A stretch of DNA of 64,000 nucleotides from Gemmatimonadota bacterium. Lineage in GTDB: Bacteria; Gemmatimonadota; Gemmatimonadetes; Longimicrobiales; Gaopeijiaceae. How positions within the stretch are numbered: position 1 is the stretch's first letter; every line of letters begins with the position of its first letter. The translations under genes and the position numbers were made by a program. Below are positions 8,175 to 18,116 of the stretch, piece by piece. The notes under the pieces are model-generated. The model made no database searches and was not told the DNA's origin. It saw only the letters and a list, made by a program, of their open reading frames with translations. The stretch lies in contig JADFSR010000014.1 in NCBI GenBank assembly GCA_022560615.1, positions 1 through 64,000 on the forward strand. Direction: 5' to 3'.

Positions 8175-10405
8175 GCGGGCCACCCCTCGACACGGGTCAG
8201 GACGCAGGCTCACGCGAAGCCGAGTCCAACGGAGCGGCCTCCCGCGTCTCGCGCCGCACGTTCGTGAAGATTGCGGGCGTGGCCGGAGTAGGGCTGACGC
8301 TCGGGGTGACTTATAAGGTGATGTCGGGTCCCAAACCGCCCTTCACCGACGCGGTGTTCGCGCCCAATGCGTTCCTGCGCATCGATACCGACGGATCGAT
8401 CACCGTCGTGGTCGGCAAGTCCGAAATGGGGCAGGGCGTCTCGACCGCGCTGCCCATGCTCCTAGCCGAAGAGCTCGAGGTCCCGCTCGAGCGTGTGGCC
8501 TTCGAGTTCGCGCCGGCGCACCCTGCGTACGGCGCTGCCTTGGGCATGCAGGTCACGGGCGGCAGCACGAGCGTCGTAGAATCGTGGATCCCACTGCGAG
8601 AGGCCGGTGCAGCCGCGCGTTTGATGCTACGTGAGGCGGCTGCGCGCGCGTGGAGCATACCGGCCTCGGACATCGAGATGCGCGACGCGATGGCGCATCA
8701 TCCTGACGGGTTGACGCTTGACTACGGGGAGCTCGCGGCCGCGGCGGCGGACGTGGACGTGCCAAAAGATGTTCCGCTCAAGGACCCGTCCGACTTCCGA
8801 CTGATCGGCACACCCCAAAGGCGACTGGACATTCCCGTGAAGACGACCGGGGAGGCGGTATTCGGTATCGATGCCGGGCCGAGTGACGCGCGCGTCGCTC
8901 TGATCGCACGTTGCCCCGTCTTCGGCGGTTCGGTCCGCTCCTTCGATCCCGGGCCAGCGCTCGCTGTGCAGGGAGTCGACGAGGTGGTCGAGCTGAGCAA
9001 CGGTGTGGCGGTGGTCGCCGACGGCTACTGGCCCGCGAAGAAGGGGCGTGATGCGCTCGTCATCGTGTGGGACGAAGGACACGGGAGCACGCTGAACGAC
9101 GCGGAGATCACAAGGCGCTTCGAGTCTGCGATTCAGGCGGGAGGAGGAGTCGCCGAGGAACATGGTGACGTGGACGCGGCCTTGGCAGCCGGCTCCGATC
9201 CGATCCGGGCCACCTACGCTCTGCCGTACTTGGCCCACGCGACCATGGAGCCGATGAACTGTACCGCGGTGGTCGAGGACGGCAGGTGCACGGTGTGGGC
9301 ACCGACCCAGTGGCAGAACGGCCCGTCATTTCTTGCGGGTGGGGCGCGGCAGGTTGCGGGGAAGATGTCGGGCGTGGGCGCCGACGACACCGTCGTGCAT
9401 ACGACGTTCCTCGGTGGGGGCTTCGGACGGCGCGCCGAGACGGACTTCGTCGCCGAGGCGGCCGAGTTGGCTGGATTGGTGGAAGGCCCCGTGAAGGTCA
9501 TATGGTCCCGCGAGGACGACATGCAGCACGATTTCTATCGGCCTGCGTCCCACCACGAGTTTACGGCGCTCCTGGATGATGACGGCATGCCCGCCGCTTG
9601 GCGCCACGACATGGCGTCGCAGTCGATCTTGCAGCGACTCATGCCTGGATGGTTGCCGGCCTTCATTCGGAATCGCACGATCATGCCCAACGGCGTGGAC
9701 CCTACCGCAGTTGAGGGCGCGTCGAACCATCCGTACCACGTGCCGAACTTCCGGATGTCGGCTGCCACGGTCGACCTCCCGATTCCAGTCGGGTTCTGGC
9801 GTTCCGTGGGGCATACGCACTCAGCGTTCGTGGTGGAGTCGTTCATCGACGAGCTGGCACACGCGGCAGGAAAGGATCCCTACCAGTACCGCCGCGACCT
9901 ACTCGGCGAGCACCCTCGCCACCTAGCGGTGCTCGATGCCGTCGCGAAGGCGGCGGCTTGGGGTTCGACTGTGCCCGAGGGCCGGGCGCGGGGGATCGCG
10001 GTCGCTGAGTCGTTCGGCTCGTACGTGGCGGAGGTCGCGGAGATCTCTCTCGAAGATGGTCGGCCTCGCGTACACAAGGTGTGGTGTGCCGTGGACTGTG
10101 GCGTCATCGTGAATCCCGCGATCGTGCGGGCCCAGATGGAGAGCGGCATCATTTACGGCCTCACCGCCACCCTGTACGGCCGGATCAACATCGAAGGTGG
10201 CCGTGCGGTGCAGAGCAACTTCGACGACTACCAGATGGTGCGGATGCGGGAGGCCCCCGAGATCGAGGTTCTCCTGGTACCGAGTGGGGATGCGCCCGGT
10301 GGGGTAGGTGAGCCCGGTGTGCCACCGATCGCGCCGGCGGTCACCAACGCGCTCTTTGCACTGGAAGGTCGGAGGGTTCGGGAGCTACCTGTGCGATCGG
10401 CATGA
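8171..10405 (+). CDS. iorB: Molybdopterin subunit of IorAB-type hydroxylase, Tat-exported
   Basis: 744 aa. An N-terminal twin-arginine signal (SRRTFVK plus a hydrophobic stretch, residues about 28-50) indicates export as a folded complex. Molybdopterin-cytosine-dinucleotide binding motifs include [23 protein letters not shown] and the C-terminal GVGEPGVPP containing the catalytic Glu. IorB-type subunits bind the Mo cofactor and hydroxylate N-heterocycles or oxidise aldehydes. No FAD subunit is part of this pair; such enzymes usually pass electrons to a membrane cytochrome or quinone. It ends 9 bp before the convergent FAD-subunit gene of the second system. Confidence 0.9.
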   Translation: MSGPPLDTGQDAGSREAESNGAASRVSRRTFVKIAGVAGVGLTLGVTYKVMSGPKPPFTDAVFAPNAFLRIDTDGSITVVVGKSEMGQGVSTALPMLLAEELEVPLERVAFEFAPAHPAYGAALGMQVTGGSTSVVESWIPLREAGAAARLMLREAAARAWSIPASDIEMRDAMAHHPDGLTLDYGELAAAAADVDVPKDVPLKDPSDFRLIGTPQRRLDIPVKTTGEAVFGIDAGPSDARVALIARCPVFGGSVRSFDPGPALAVQGVDEVVELSNGVAVVADGYWPAKKGRDALVIVWDEGHGSTLNDAEITRRFESAIQAGGGVAEEHGDVDAALAAGSDPIRATYALPYLAHATMEPMNCTAVVEDGRCTVWAPTQWQNGPSFLAGGARQVAGKMSGVGADDTVVHTTFLGGGFGRRAETDFVAEAAELAGLVEGPVKVIWSREDDMQHDFYRPASHHEFTALLDDDGMPAAWRHDMASQSILQRLMPGWLPAFIRNRTIMPNGVDPTAVEGASNHPYHVPNFRMSAATVDLPIPVGFWRSVGHTHSAFVVESFIDELAHAAGKDPYQYRRDLLGEHPRHLAVLDAVAKAAAWGSTVPEGRARGIAVAESFGSYVAEVAEISLEDGRPRVHKVWCAVDCGVIVNPAIVRAQMESGIIYGLTATLYGRINIEGGRAVQSNFDDYQMVRMREAPEIEVLLVPSGDAPGGVGEPGVPPIAPAVTNALFALEGRRVRELPVRSA

Positions 10406-10414
10406 CTCCTGTGT

Positions 10415-11401
10415 TCAGCCTCTCACAGCCCGCTTCACCAGATTCTCCATCAGCGGAATCTTGAAGTGGTTGTAATCGAGTGGCTCGGCTTCCCGCACCG
10501 CCTCCGCACCGGCTAGGGACGCCGTTTCCTCACTGCGAGGCCGACCTCTTAGCAGAGCTTCGACATCGTGCAGGCGACGTGGAACGCACTGGACGGCTCC
10601 GCACACAATGCTGACGTCGTCGATCTGGGCTCCGCTCGTTCGGAAGGCTGCGGCAACGCTCACCAGCGCGAAATCCCAGCTGTTCCGGTCCGCGACCTTC
10701 TCGAAATAGAAGTCGGCATCGGCCCAGCTTGCGGGCAGGCGAATCGTCGTGAGCAGGTCATCCGGGTCGAGCACGGTCATGCGTTGGATATCTACCGAGG
10801 GCTCCATGAAGAACTCCTCAGCGGGAATGACGCGCTCGCCGCGCACGCTGCGCACGACCATCTCCGCGTCCAATGCTACGAGCGCGGGCGCCGTGTCCGA
10901 GGGGCTGACCGCTACACACCGGCTGGCACCGAAGAGAGCGTGTTCCCGGTTCATGGCGTCGGGTGCCGCGGCGTAGCAAGTGTTGCCACCCGCTCGGTAA
11001 CAATCCACGCCGTAGCGGTAGTACCAACAGCGTGTATCCTGACACACGTTGCCGCCAAGCGTGCCTGCGTTGCGGATTTGAGGGCTCGCGACCCTGCGCG
11101 CGGCGTCGGCCAGCAGCCCATAGCGTTCACGCAGAAGAGGACTGCGCTCGACTTCGGTGAGTGTGGTCAGGGCGCCGATCTCGACACCGTCCGCGGTCTC
11201 ACGGATTCCCTTGAGCGCATCCAGACCTTCGAGGTCGATGACTGCCTCAGGGCCCTTTCCACGGTTCTTGAACCAGTCGAGGGAGTCGTAACCACCAGCG
11301 AGTTTCCACCCGCGACTGCCGTATTGGTCGATCAGTTGGATGGCATTGTCCACGTCGGCCGGCTGGTAGAGCTCGAAGCCCGACATCATATCCTTCATCA
11401 T
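10415..11401 (-). CDS. FAD-binding medium subunit of molybdenum hydroxylase
   Basis: 328 aa from ATG 11401, which follows GAGGA at the end of the large-subunit gene. The frame extends to 11440 but that would overlap the upstream gene. Features of the CoxM/CutM/XdhB FAD-binding fold: KLAGGYDS in place of the usual AGGT/S loop (about residue 30), TLGGNVCQDTRC (about 110) and a C-terminal CO-dehydrogenase flavoprotein domain. It carries electrons from the 2Fe-2S subunit to an external acceptor. Last gene of a three-gene minus-strand operon, 10 bp after the large subunit. Confidence 0.88.
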   Translation of the reverse strand: MMKDMMSGFELYQPADVDNAIQLIDQYGSRGWKLAGGYDSLDWFKNRGKGPEAVIDLEGLDALKGIRETADGVEIGALTTLTEVERSPLLRERYGLLADAARRVASPQIRNAGTLGGNVCQDTRCWYYRYGVDCYRAGGNTCYAAAPDAMNREHALFGASRCVAVSPSDTAPALVALDAEMVVRSVRGERVIPAEEFFMEPSVDIQRMTVLDPDDLLTTIRLPASWADADFYFEKVADRNSWDFALVSVAAAFRTSGAQIDDVSIVCGAVQCVPRRLHDVEALLRGRPRSEETASLAGAEAVREAEPLDYNHFKIPLMENLVKRAVRG

Positions 11402-11411
11402 GGGCTTTTCC

Positions 11412-13811
11412 TCACTGGGTGTTGACCTGGAGCGGGCCATGCGACTGCGACCGCTGCGAAGCGACGTTGATGATCATGTCGGCCACCACCGGTGTCCGAT
11501 TGAAGTAGTGCCCTCCGAGCGCGTCCGAGATCGCGCACAGAAGCGCTGCGGCCGCGCATCCCATTACGGGCTCACCAATACCTTTCGCACCGACCGGATT
11601 ATTCGGATCCGGCTGGTCGACCGCGTGCCAGTGCATCTCGGATGGCACGTCCAGGTACGAAGGCGGTTTCGCCTGATAAAAGCCGACAGACGCCGGCAGG
11701 CCCCAGTGCCGGTCGTAGATGTGGCGCTCCGAGACCGCCATGCCGAACCCCATTACGCCCCCGCCCTTGATCTGAGTCGCCAGCCCCTGCGGATGAAGAA
11801 CGGTTCCGCAGTCGGCTACGCCGAGGTAGTGGAGGATCTCGATTCCGCCGGTCTCCAGATCGAGCTCGATCTCGATGAAACCGGCTGCGAGCGCGGGCAC
11901 CATCCCGCTCTGCTCGAGGTTGTCTCGGGCGACGCCGATCAGGCCGGTGCCGGCCAGTCCAGCAACGGCGCGTCGTGTCAGTGAGTTGATGTCCTCTGGC
12001 GGCTCGTGGCCGCTGAACTCGCCGCCGATTTCGATGGCGGCCTGGGCGGCTTGCGCGTAGGTGAGCCTCCTGCCGGGGTTGCCTCGAGCGAAGACGGTCT
12101 CGTTGCCGATGTCGTAGTCGGACGCGGAGCCACCGAGTCGGCGCGCGGCGATCTCCTTGAGCTTTCGAACCGCGTCGGTCGCGGCCGCGAAATTCGTGCG
12201 CGTCATCGTGAACGATGTGTTGCTGCCGAACTGTCCGAGCGTCCAAGGCAGCCCTCGGCTCGAGTCACCGCGGACGATCTCGCAGTTCTCCCAGCGGCAC
12301 TTGAGCACTTCTGCAGCGACCCGCGACGTCGTCGCGTACGAGTAGGTGCCGAGGTTTCCGACGCCGGAATGGATGTGCAGCTTGCCGTCCGGCGTGAGAA
12401 CGAGCAGGCCGTCGAATCCGCTCGAGCCCGCTGAGTGGAACGCCTGCCCGACGCCGACGCCCCGGACCTTCGATCCGTCACGTTGGCCGCTCCGTGCGCG
12501 GCGCTCTTCCCATCCGAAGAGCTCGGCACCCTGCTCCAGGGCCTCGCGCATATAGGCGCTCGTGATCGCGCCGCGGTTACCGCCGTAGAGGGAGTCGTGG
12601 GTTGGCGCGTTGATGTGCCGAATCGCGACCTGGTCGAGACCGAGCTGCCTCGCTGCCTTGTCCAGCAGCGGTTCGACCGCGGTCGCGATCTGGTTCTGAC
12701 CCGGGCCCCTCTGCGCCCCTCGAGGCGGCGTATTGGTCAGAATCGAGATCCCCCGATATCGCATGTTCAGAGGTGTGTATACGATGGAGATCGCGCTCGC
12801 CGCGGCGCCCATGTCGCCGCCGCCCTGGTTGGGCCCGTTCTCCTGCACGATGTACACGTCGACGGCCGTGATTCGACCGTCGTCCCGGAATCCCATCTTG
12901 ATACGACCCTGGAAGCCGGGCCGAGCCGAGCCGAGGAAGTACTCCTCCGCGCGGCTGATCCTCATGAGCACCGGCCTCTGCGTCTTTCGCGACATGTGCG
13001 CCGGAATCGAGAGCAGGGGGTACGCCCCGCCTTTCGATCCGAAGCCGCCACCGCAGTACTCGGCGATGTAGACCAGGTCCTCCGGCTCGATGCCGATGTA
13101 CGCGGCGATGGCCGGATGCACGAAGCTCTGGCTCTGGGTCGAGGCGTGCAGGTAGCACTTCCCGTTCTGCCAGTACGCCATCGCCGTACGCGGCTCCATC
13201 GAGTGATGCGACGTGCCCGCGGTGACGAACGTCTCATCCAGGATGATGCTCGCTTCGGCGAAGCCCGCCTCGATGTCGCCGTACGACCATTCGGTGCCGG
13301 GTTCGCCCATCGGCAACTCGCCCTCTCCGGCCGCCGCGAAGTCCTCCTCGGTCCACTTTACCTCTTGAACGCCTTCGCCCCGCACGACGGTGTTTCCGTC
13401 CGTGCGCGCGTTGGGGCCGCCCGGTCGCAGGCTCTCGAGCGGGTCTACGCAGAAGGGGAGCGGCTCGAGGTCGAGCTCGATGGCCTCGATCGCGTTTTGG
13501 GCGATGGTCTCGGTGACCGCGGCGACCGCCAAGATGGGCTCGCCGACGAAGTGAGGCTCGTTGGTCAGGATGTTGTTGGCCGGGCCGGGCTGCTCCGGCA
13601 CCTCGTCCGCGGTCAGGATCGCGACCACACCATCCATGGCGAGCGCCGCGGACGAGTCGATGCCCAGCACACGACAGTGCGGCATCGGGCTCGTCAAGAG
13701 CCGGCAAAAGAGCATGCCGTCCATGCGGAAATCTTCCGCGTATTTCGCGCGACCCGTCACTTTCCCATGGATGTCGGGTGGCGTGAAGTTCTTCCCGAGT
13801 AGGTCAGCCAT
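11412..13811 (-). CDS. Molybdopterin large subunit of xanthine dehydrogenase-family enzyme
   Basis: 799 aa from ATG 13811, directly after the TAA of the upstream 2Fe-2S gene, with AGGGAGG as ribosome-binding site. Domain order is the a/b hammerhead (DIHGKVTGRAKYAEDF, about 10-110) followed by two molybdopterin-binding lobes. Key motifs are CGGGFGSKGG (about 245), RGPGQNQ, and GAKGIGEP near the C-terminus with the catalytic Glu. No Tat or Sec signal is present. The three-subunit set resembles aerobic CO dehydrogenase and aldehyde dehydrogenase, but the CO-dehydrogenase active-site loop (VAYRCSFR) is not seen. Substrate unknown. Confidence 0.9.
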   Translation of the reverse strand: MADLLGKNFTPPDIHGKVTGRAKYAEDFRMDGMLFCRLLTSPMPHCRVLGIDSSAALAMDGVVAILTADEVPEQPGPANNILTNEPHFVGEPILAVAAVTETIAQNAIEAIELDLEPLPFCVDPLESLRPGGPNARTDGNTVVRGEGVQEVKWTEEDFAAAGEGELPMGEPGTEWSYGDIEAGFAEASIILDETFVTAGTSHHSMEPRTAMAYWQNGKCYLHASTQSQSFVHPAIAAYIGIEPEDLVYIAEYCGGGFGSKGGAYPLLSIPAHMSRKTQRPVLMRISRAEEYFLGSARPGFQGRIKMGFRDDGRITAVDVYIVQENGPNQGGGDMGAAASAISIVYTPLNMRYRGISILTNTPPRGAQRGPGQNQIATAVEPLLDKAARQLGLDQVAIRHINAPTHDSLYGGNRGAITSAYMREALEQGAELFGWEERRARSGQRDGSKVRGVGVGQAFHSAGSSGFDGLLVLTPDGKLHIHSGVGNLGTYSYATTSRVAAEVLKCRWENCEIVRGDSSRGLPWTLGQFGSNTSFTMTRTNFAAATDAVRKLKEIAARRLGGSASDYDIGNETVFARGNPGRRLTYAQAAQAAIEIGGEFSGHEPPEDINSLTRRAVAGLAGTGLIGVARDNLEQSGMVPALAAGFIEIELDLETGGIEILHYLGVADCGTVLHPQGLATQIKGGGVMGFGMAVSERHIYDRHWGLPASVGFYQAKPPSYLDVPSEMHWHAVDQPDPNNPVGAKGIGEPVMGCAAAALLCAISDALGGHYFNRTPVVADMIINVASQRSQSHGPLQVNTQ

Positions 13812-13812
13812 C

Positions 13813-14457
13813 TTATGCCTCCCTCGCGGCACGCATCACGCCGTTCAAGTAGTGATCGTAGGCGCCGCACCGGCACAGGTTGCCCGACATCGCTTCGCGG
13901 GCCTCCTGTCGGGTCGGATTCGGATTCGCGCGCAGCAGCGCGACCGCGGACATCACCTGGCCCGGTGTGCAGAATCCGCACTGCGGACCTAGCTCGTCGA
14001 TAAACGCCTGTTGCACCGGATGCAGGGTGCCGTCCGGACTCTCGAGTCCCTCGACCGTCGTGATCTCTCGATTGCGCACCCGATGTGTAAGCGTCGAACA
14101 CGAGTAGTAGTTCACGTCGTCGATCAGCACCGTACAGGCACCGCACTCGGCGCGATCGCATCCGAGCTTCGTGCCGGTGAGGCCGAGCTTGTAGCGCAGC
14201 GTCATCGCTAGCGTTTCACCCGGCAGAACATCGACGCGGCGCACCTGACCGTTCACGGTCAGGGAGAGTAGCCGCTCTACGCCGCCGGTTTGGGCTGGCA
14301 ATGGTGTCGTACAACCAGCTCCGAAGTACGACATGCCAGATACGGATACACCGGACGCGATCACTCCCTTGATGAAGTCCCGACGCGACCAGCTCGATGG
14401 CGTGGTCGGGAGGGTGACCGTTGCGCCCGGTGCTTCTGACGAGTCCATCTCGCTCAC
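13813..14457 (-). CDS. 2Fe-2S small subunit with twin-arginine signal
   Basis: 214 aa from GTG 14457, preceded by GGGAG; an ATG three codons later is possible. A twin-arginine motif (SRRDFIK, about residue 22) and hydrophobic segment precede the ferredoxin domain with CDRAECGACTV. The C-terminal helical cluster domain has CGFCTPGQ and CRC. This is the small subunit for the two genes immediately downstream (small, large, medium order; gaps of 1 and 10 bp). The Tat signal on this subunit suggests the folded complex is exported with it. Confidence 0.9.
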   Translation of the reverse strand: MSEMDSSEAPGATVTLPTTPSSWSRRDFIKGVIASGVSVSGMSYFGAGCTTPLPAQTGGVERLLSLTVNGQVRRVDVLPGETLAMTLRYKLGLTGTKLGCDRAECGACTVLIDDVNYYSCSTLTHRVRNREITTVEGLESPDGTLHPVQQAFIDELGPQCGFCTPGQVMSAVALLRANPNPTRQEAREAMSGNLCRCGAYDHYLNGVMRAAREA

Positions 14458-14794
14458 GTTGCTACTCCCGTCTGAGGCACTAGGTGCATGGTACGCTGTG
14501 TCGTGAGAACGGACAACAGCGGCCGCGGGTGGTTGCCTGGCATGCTGACGGAGGCTCGGACACGCCAAGGCGACTGCCGATGGCCGGTGACATGGCTTTG
14601 CTCCTCGAGCGCCCGGCATAGGCCGACCGGGACCGTCCGCCGCTTCCGGCCCACGTCGAGTACTCGGCCCCGAGCGTCGTGGCTCATCACAACCGGCCCC
14701 GCATCGCACACAAGCCCCGCGACGTCTCCGCGGAAACGTGGAGGCCGCCTCCGTGGCGCGCGTCACCCCCCAAGCGCAAGACTACCTGGAAACG

Positions 14795-14945
14795 GTCGGC
14801 GCGTCTGCGGTGGCCTCTGACCAGGGCGCGCTCGTGGTCGAGTTCGGGCCAAAAGAGGGCCACGACGCGGTCGCGCCGGACGAAGCCGCCTGGCGCGGCA
14901 TAGTGACAATCGACCCTTGCCGCGTACTCGAGCGCGACCCGGAGC
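14795..14945 (-). pseudogene. Remnant of a BTAD/SARP-type regulator N-terminus
   Basis: One minus-strand frame contains GGFVRRDRVVALFWPELDHE. This is the hallmark of the winged-helix start of BTAD/SARP-like regulators (usually GFhRRDTLLALFWPELDEERAR). Homology fades on both sides and no ATPase or BTAD domain follows. It lies in a 557-bp gap between the 2Fe-2S gene and the cytochrome gene with no other recognisable coding content. Confidence 0.4.
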
Positions 14946-15014
14946 CTGAGGGCGGCTACTTCGCCAACGCGCAGGCTGAGCGACGGAAGGAGTGGCGTCG
15001 CCACATCGGAGGAC

Positions 15015-15881
15015 TCATCCTACTTGGCAACTGGGCGACTCCCCGCGAACCCACGCTGCGAGCATCTGCCACTCCGGATCGTCCTGAGACGTCCAGCGCC
15101 GCCCACCACCGTGGTATCCGTCTCCTCCCGCCTCGGGTGCGAGCGGATGCGTGAGGAAGCGGCTCGACATCGGCCAGCCGGGCTCCACGTAGCGCCGAAT
15201 GATTTCGAAGTTCTCTTGCGACTCTTCCAGGTTCCAGTAGTCCCGGCCTTCCGGAAGCGCCTGTGCGAATCCGCGCCCGCCACGACTGTGGCAGTGCACG
15301 CACTCCATGCGGCCCTCGCGCTTGCTCTGGAAGATCTGCTGCACACACGTTCGGAAGAACTCGAAGTCGAGAGTCTGGGGCGGCTCCTCCGCGACCGGCG
15401 CGGCCGCACCGACCCAGGTCGCCATCGTCTGCCACTGAGGATCCGACTGGTTCTCGAAGAACTTGCCACCGACGTGGAAACGCGCTCCTCCGGAGCCCAT
15501 TGCGAGTGCCTTGAGGAGGAGTCGGCTGCGCTCGGGATTGCCCGGGACTACCAAGCGCGACACCACCTCGAAATTCTGTCGCGACTGCGCCTCCGTCCAA
15601 TACACGCTCCCGTCCCCCGCCTCTTGGAGTGGCTGGAGTCGGAGCGGTGTTCCGCTATGCACGTGGCACGTGACGCAGGGGGAAACGCTCGGTCCGTACC
15701 CGCCTCTCGGTGCGTAGAAGATCGGTTCGACTTGGCTTCGATAAACATCGAAATCCAGTGCCTGCGCCTGGGCTTGGCTCGGCGCCGACGCGAGTGACGT
15801 GACCGCTAGCGCGGCAGCCCACATGCCGGCGAACCGGCTGGGCGGGACCGAGACGCTGCTGCGTGATCCTACCGCGCTCAT
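15015..15881 (-). CDS. Exported diheme c-type cytochrome-like protein
   Basis: 288 aa from ATG 15881, which overlaps the stop of the upstream beta-propeller gene (ATGA). A signal peptide (hydrophobic core around residues 20-40, cleavage near AQAQA) leads into two similar halves, each beginning LDF-(D/E)-(V/F) and carrying a c-type heme motif: CVTCH and CVHCH. The repeated DP(Q/E)WQ stretches near the end of each half suggest an internal duplication. It probably binds two hemes c in the periplasm and transfers electrons. The translational link to the propeller protein implies a joint role. No oxidase or quinone domain is visible. Confidence 0.8.
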   Translation of the reverse strand: MSAVGSRSSVSVPPSRFAGMWAAALAVTSLASAPSQAQAQALDFDVYRSQVEPIFYAPRGGYGPSVSPCVTCHVHSGTPLRLQPLQEAGDGSVYWTEAQSRQNFEVVSRLVVPGNPERSRLLLKALAMGSGGARFHVGGKFFENQSDPQWQTMATWVGAAAPVAEEPPQTLDFEFFRTCVQQIFQSKREGRMECVHCHSRGGRGFAQALPEGRDYWNLEESQENFEIIRRYVEPGWPMSSRFLTHPLAPEAGGDGYHGGGRRWTSQDDPEWQMLAAWVRGESPSCQVG

Positions 15882-16915
15882 CGGGAGCCTCCGGGCAGGA
15901 TCGCCGTGTGGTTGCGTTTGGGCACCTGTCCGACCGGAATACGCGCGACCTCCATGAGCGTCTGCGTGTCGACCGCCGATACGCTGTTCGAGCCCGCGTT
16001 GGCCGAGTAGATGTAGCGCCCGTCCGGGGTCATCGTGAGCCAGTCGGGGTCGTGGCCGACCTCGACGCCACCCAGGTACTCGAGGTCGGGCAGTGACCAT
16101 GCATACAAGTGGCTGTTGGGTTTGCTCGTCGACCAGAGCTGAGAGCCGTCAGGTGAGACGGCGAGGCCGTGTCCCGGGGATCCTTGCATGGCGTCGTGGT
16201 TGACTCGTGAGAGCGGAAGCTCGGGCATCGTGAGCTTCTGCACGAGCTCGCGCCGGGCGAAGTCCACCACGTAGACGCCGTGGAATCCGGAGATCTGAAC
16301 GAAGATGCGCTTGGTCGAGCCATCCGGGTTCACCTCGAACGTCATCGGACGCACTCCACCGTCGAACTCCAGCGACCAGGCGAGCTCATCAGTTTCTGTG
16401 TCGAAGACAGACAGGCTCCGGGCTCCGATCATCCCCGCGACCACATACCGGCCGTCCGGGGTGACGTACACGTTGTGTACCCCCCCCAACGTCGGGATGC
16501 TGCGCAAGCGTCTCTGAGCGCGCACGTCGATCACGTCGACCAAAGCGTCCCCCGCGATCGCGACGTACAGCTTGGAGCCGTCCGGCGTGATCGAGATGTT
16601 GTTGGGCCGGTCCGAGAGCGGGATCTGTTTGGTCACCTTCAGCGTCTCGGTGGAGACGATGTCGAGCGTGTGCTCCACTTCGTTGCTGAAGTAGTACTCG
16701 CGTCCGTCAGGGTGGGAGGTGACGCCGTGCGGGATCGGAATACCCGTGATGACGCCCACCACCGTGTTGGTGGCAGGATCGATGATGTGGACGTTGTCGC
16801 CGGCCGCGTTCGTCTGGATGATGCGCACCCTGACGTCTTGTGCCGCCACAGGGTTGGCGAGCAGCAGGACGCCGAGTGCGACGGGGAGAATTCCCAAACG
16901 ATAGGCGCGTATCAT
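15878..16915 (-). CDS. Exported YVTN/YncE-type beta-propeller protein
   Basis: 345 aa from ATG 16915, preceded by GGAGG seven bases upstream. It has a signal peptide cleaved near VAAQD, then repeated blades: HPDGREYYFSNE, ITPDGSKLYVAI, VTPDGRYVVAG, VSPDGSQLW, MTPDGRYIYSAN. These are YVTN/NHL-like seven-blade propeller repeats, often found in periplasmic proteins that bind DNA, partner enzymes or quinohemoproteins. It is followed with a 4-nt overlap by the diheme protein, so the two probably act as a complex. Divergent from mscS with about 50 bp between starts. Confidence 0.85.
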   Translation of the reverse strand: MIRAYRLGILPVALGVLLLANPVAAQDVRVRIIQTNAAGDNVHIIDPATNTVVGVITGIPIPHGVTSHPDGREYYFSNEVEHTLDIVSTETLKVTKQIPLSDRPNNISITPDGSKLYVAIAGDALVDVIDVRAQRRLRSIPTLGGVHNVYVTPDGRYVVAGMIGARSLSVFDTETDELAWSLEFDGGVRPMTFEVNPDGSTKRIFVQISGFHGVYVVDFARRELVQKLTMPELPLSRVNHDAMQGSPGHGLAVSPDGSQLWSTSKPNSHLYAWSLPDLEYLGGVEVGHDPDWLTMTPDGRYIYSANAGSNSVSAVDTQTLMEVARIPVGQVPKRNHTAILPGGSR

Positions 16916-16967
16916 TTTCAACCTCCGGGTTAGGCTCTGAATCGAAGCGCTGGTCGGGGCGGACGCA

Positions 16968-18044
16968 ATGGACGAACCGCGGTGGAGCCCTACCTTCCAC
17001 CACATGACTGAGTTCTTCCAGATCGAGTGGGTACAGCGGACCGTCCTCGTCGTTGGCGGTGCGCTCGTCGGCCTCCTTCTCGAACTCGTCGTTGTCGCGC
17101 GCGCCCACCGCATCGCACTGAAGACGCGCTTCAAGTGGGACGATCTGATCGTCGAGTCGGTCCGAGGCGTACCGACCGTCTGGCTCACCTGCGCGGGGAT
17201 CTACCTGGCACTGAGTGTGGGAACGCTCGATGCGCTGCTCCTGAGCACGATGGAGAGTGTGCTCACGGTCATCCTGATCGGCTCCGTCGCGATCGCGGGC
17301 ATGCGCGCGACGGGGGGCGCGGTCGAGATGCTCTCGGGCCGCGCCGAAGGAGTGATCGGATCCCCGACGCTCGTAGTGAACATGGCCCGACTCGCCGTGG
17401 GCGTGCTCGGCGTCTTCATCATCCTGCAGAACCTCGGCATCAACATCACCCCGCTCATCACTGCGCTGGGCATCGGTGGTCTCGCGGTCGCGCTCGCGCT
17501 GCAGGACACCCTCGGGAACCTTTTCGCGGGCGTTCAGATCATTCTCTCGAAGCAGGTCCGTCCGCGGGACTACGTGCGGCTCGACTCGGGCGACGAGGGG
17601 TGGGTCACGGACGTGAAGAGTCGCAATACGACGATCCTCACCTTCCCTGACGGCAACCTCTTGGCGGTGCCGAACACACTGCTCGCGTCCTCAGTGGTGA
17701 AGAATTTCAGCTTGCCGCGGAAGGCTCTTTGGGTCAGCGTCGAGGTTGGTGTGAGCTACGACAGCGATCTCGGGCGTGTGGAGCAAGTGACGCTCGACGT
17801 CGCGCGTCAGGTCCTCTCTTCCGTGGATGGCGGCGTCTCGGACGAGGAGCCGGTCGTGCGCTATCACACATTCGGTGACTCCAGCATCAACTTCGAGATT
17901 CGCATGCTGGTGCGGGAGTTCGAGAGCCAGGGGCCCGTCCGACACGAGTTGATCAAACGCCTGCACGAGCGCTTCAACGAAGAGGGGATCGAGATTCCGT
18001 TCCCCATCCGGACGGTGTTCATGAAGGGCGCCGAGGGAGCGTAG
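16968..18044 (+). CDS. Mechanosensitive ion channel, MscS family
   Basis: 358 aa from ATG 16968; an ATG at 17004 is an alternative, and neither has a strong ribosome-binding site. Four hydrophobic helices (about residues 22-45, 65-85, 95-115, 135-160) lead into the pore helix with the Ala/Gly-rich pattern ALGIGGLAVALALQD and GNLFAGVQIILSKQ. The cytoplasmic beta domain follows (GWVTDVKSRNTTI, PNTLLASSVVKNFS) and then the C-terminal alpha/beta vestibule. It releases solutes under osmotic downshock. Confidence 0.92.
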   Translation: MDEPRWSPTFHHMTEFFQIEWVQRTVLVVGGALVGLLLELVVVARAHRIALKTRFKWDDLIVESVRGVPTVWLTCAGIYLALSVGTLDALLLSTMESVLTVILIGSVAIAGMRATGGAVEMLSGRAEGVIGSPTLVVNMARLAVGVLGVFIILQNLGINITPLITALGIGGLAVALALQDTLGNLFAGVQIILSKQVRPRDYVRLDSGDEGWVTDVKSRNTTILTFPDGNLLAVPNTLLASSVVKNFSLPRKALWVSVEVGVSYDSDLGRVEQVTLDVARQVLSSVDGGVSDEEPVVRYHTFGDSSINFEIRMLVREFESQGPVRHELIKRLHERFNEEGIEIPFPIRTVFMKGAEGA

Positions 18045-18116
18045 TTCTTCTCACTTGCTCCCCGTCACGCGGGGATCTATCTGTACCGTCCTAGAACCCT
18101 TGCCGAGGTTAGCGGG

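Noticed and set aside
12435-13802. 455-codon plus-strand frame opposite the Mo large subunit
   Set aside because: Arg/Asp/Val-rich composition typical of a high-GC antisense frame and no motif; the minus strand encodes the real enzyme.
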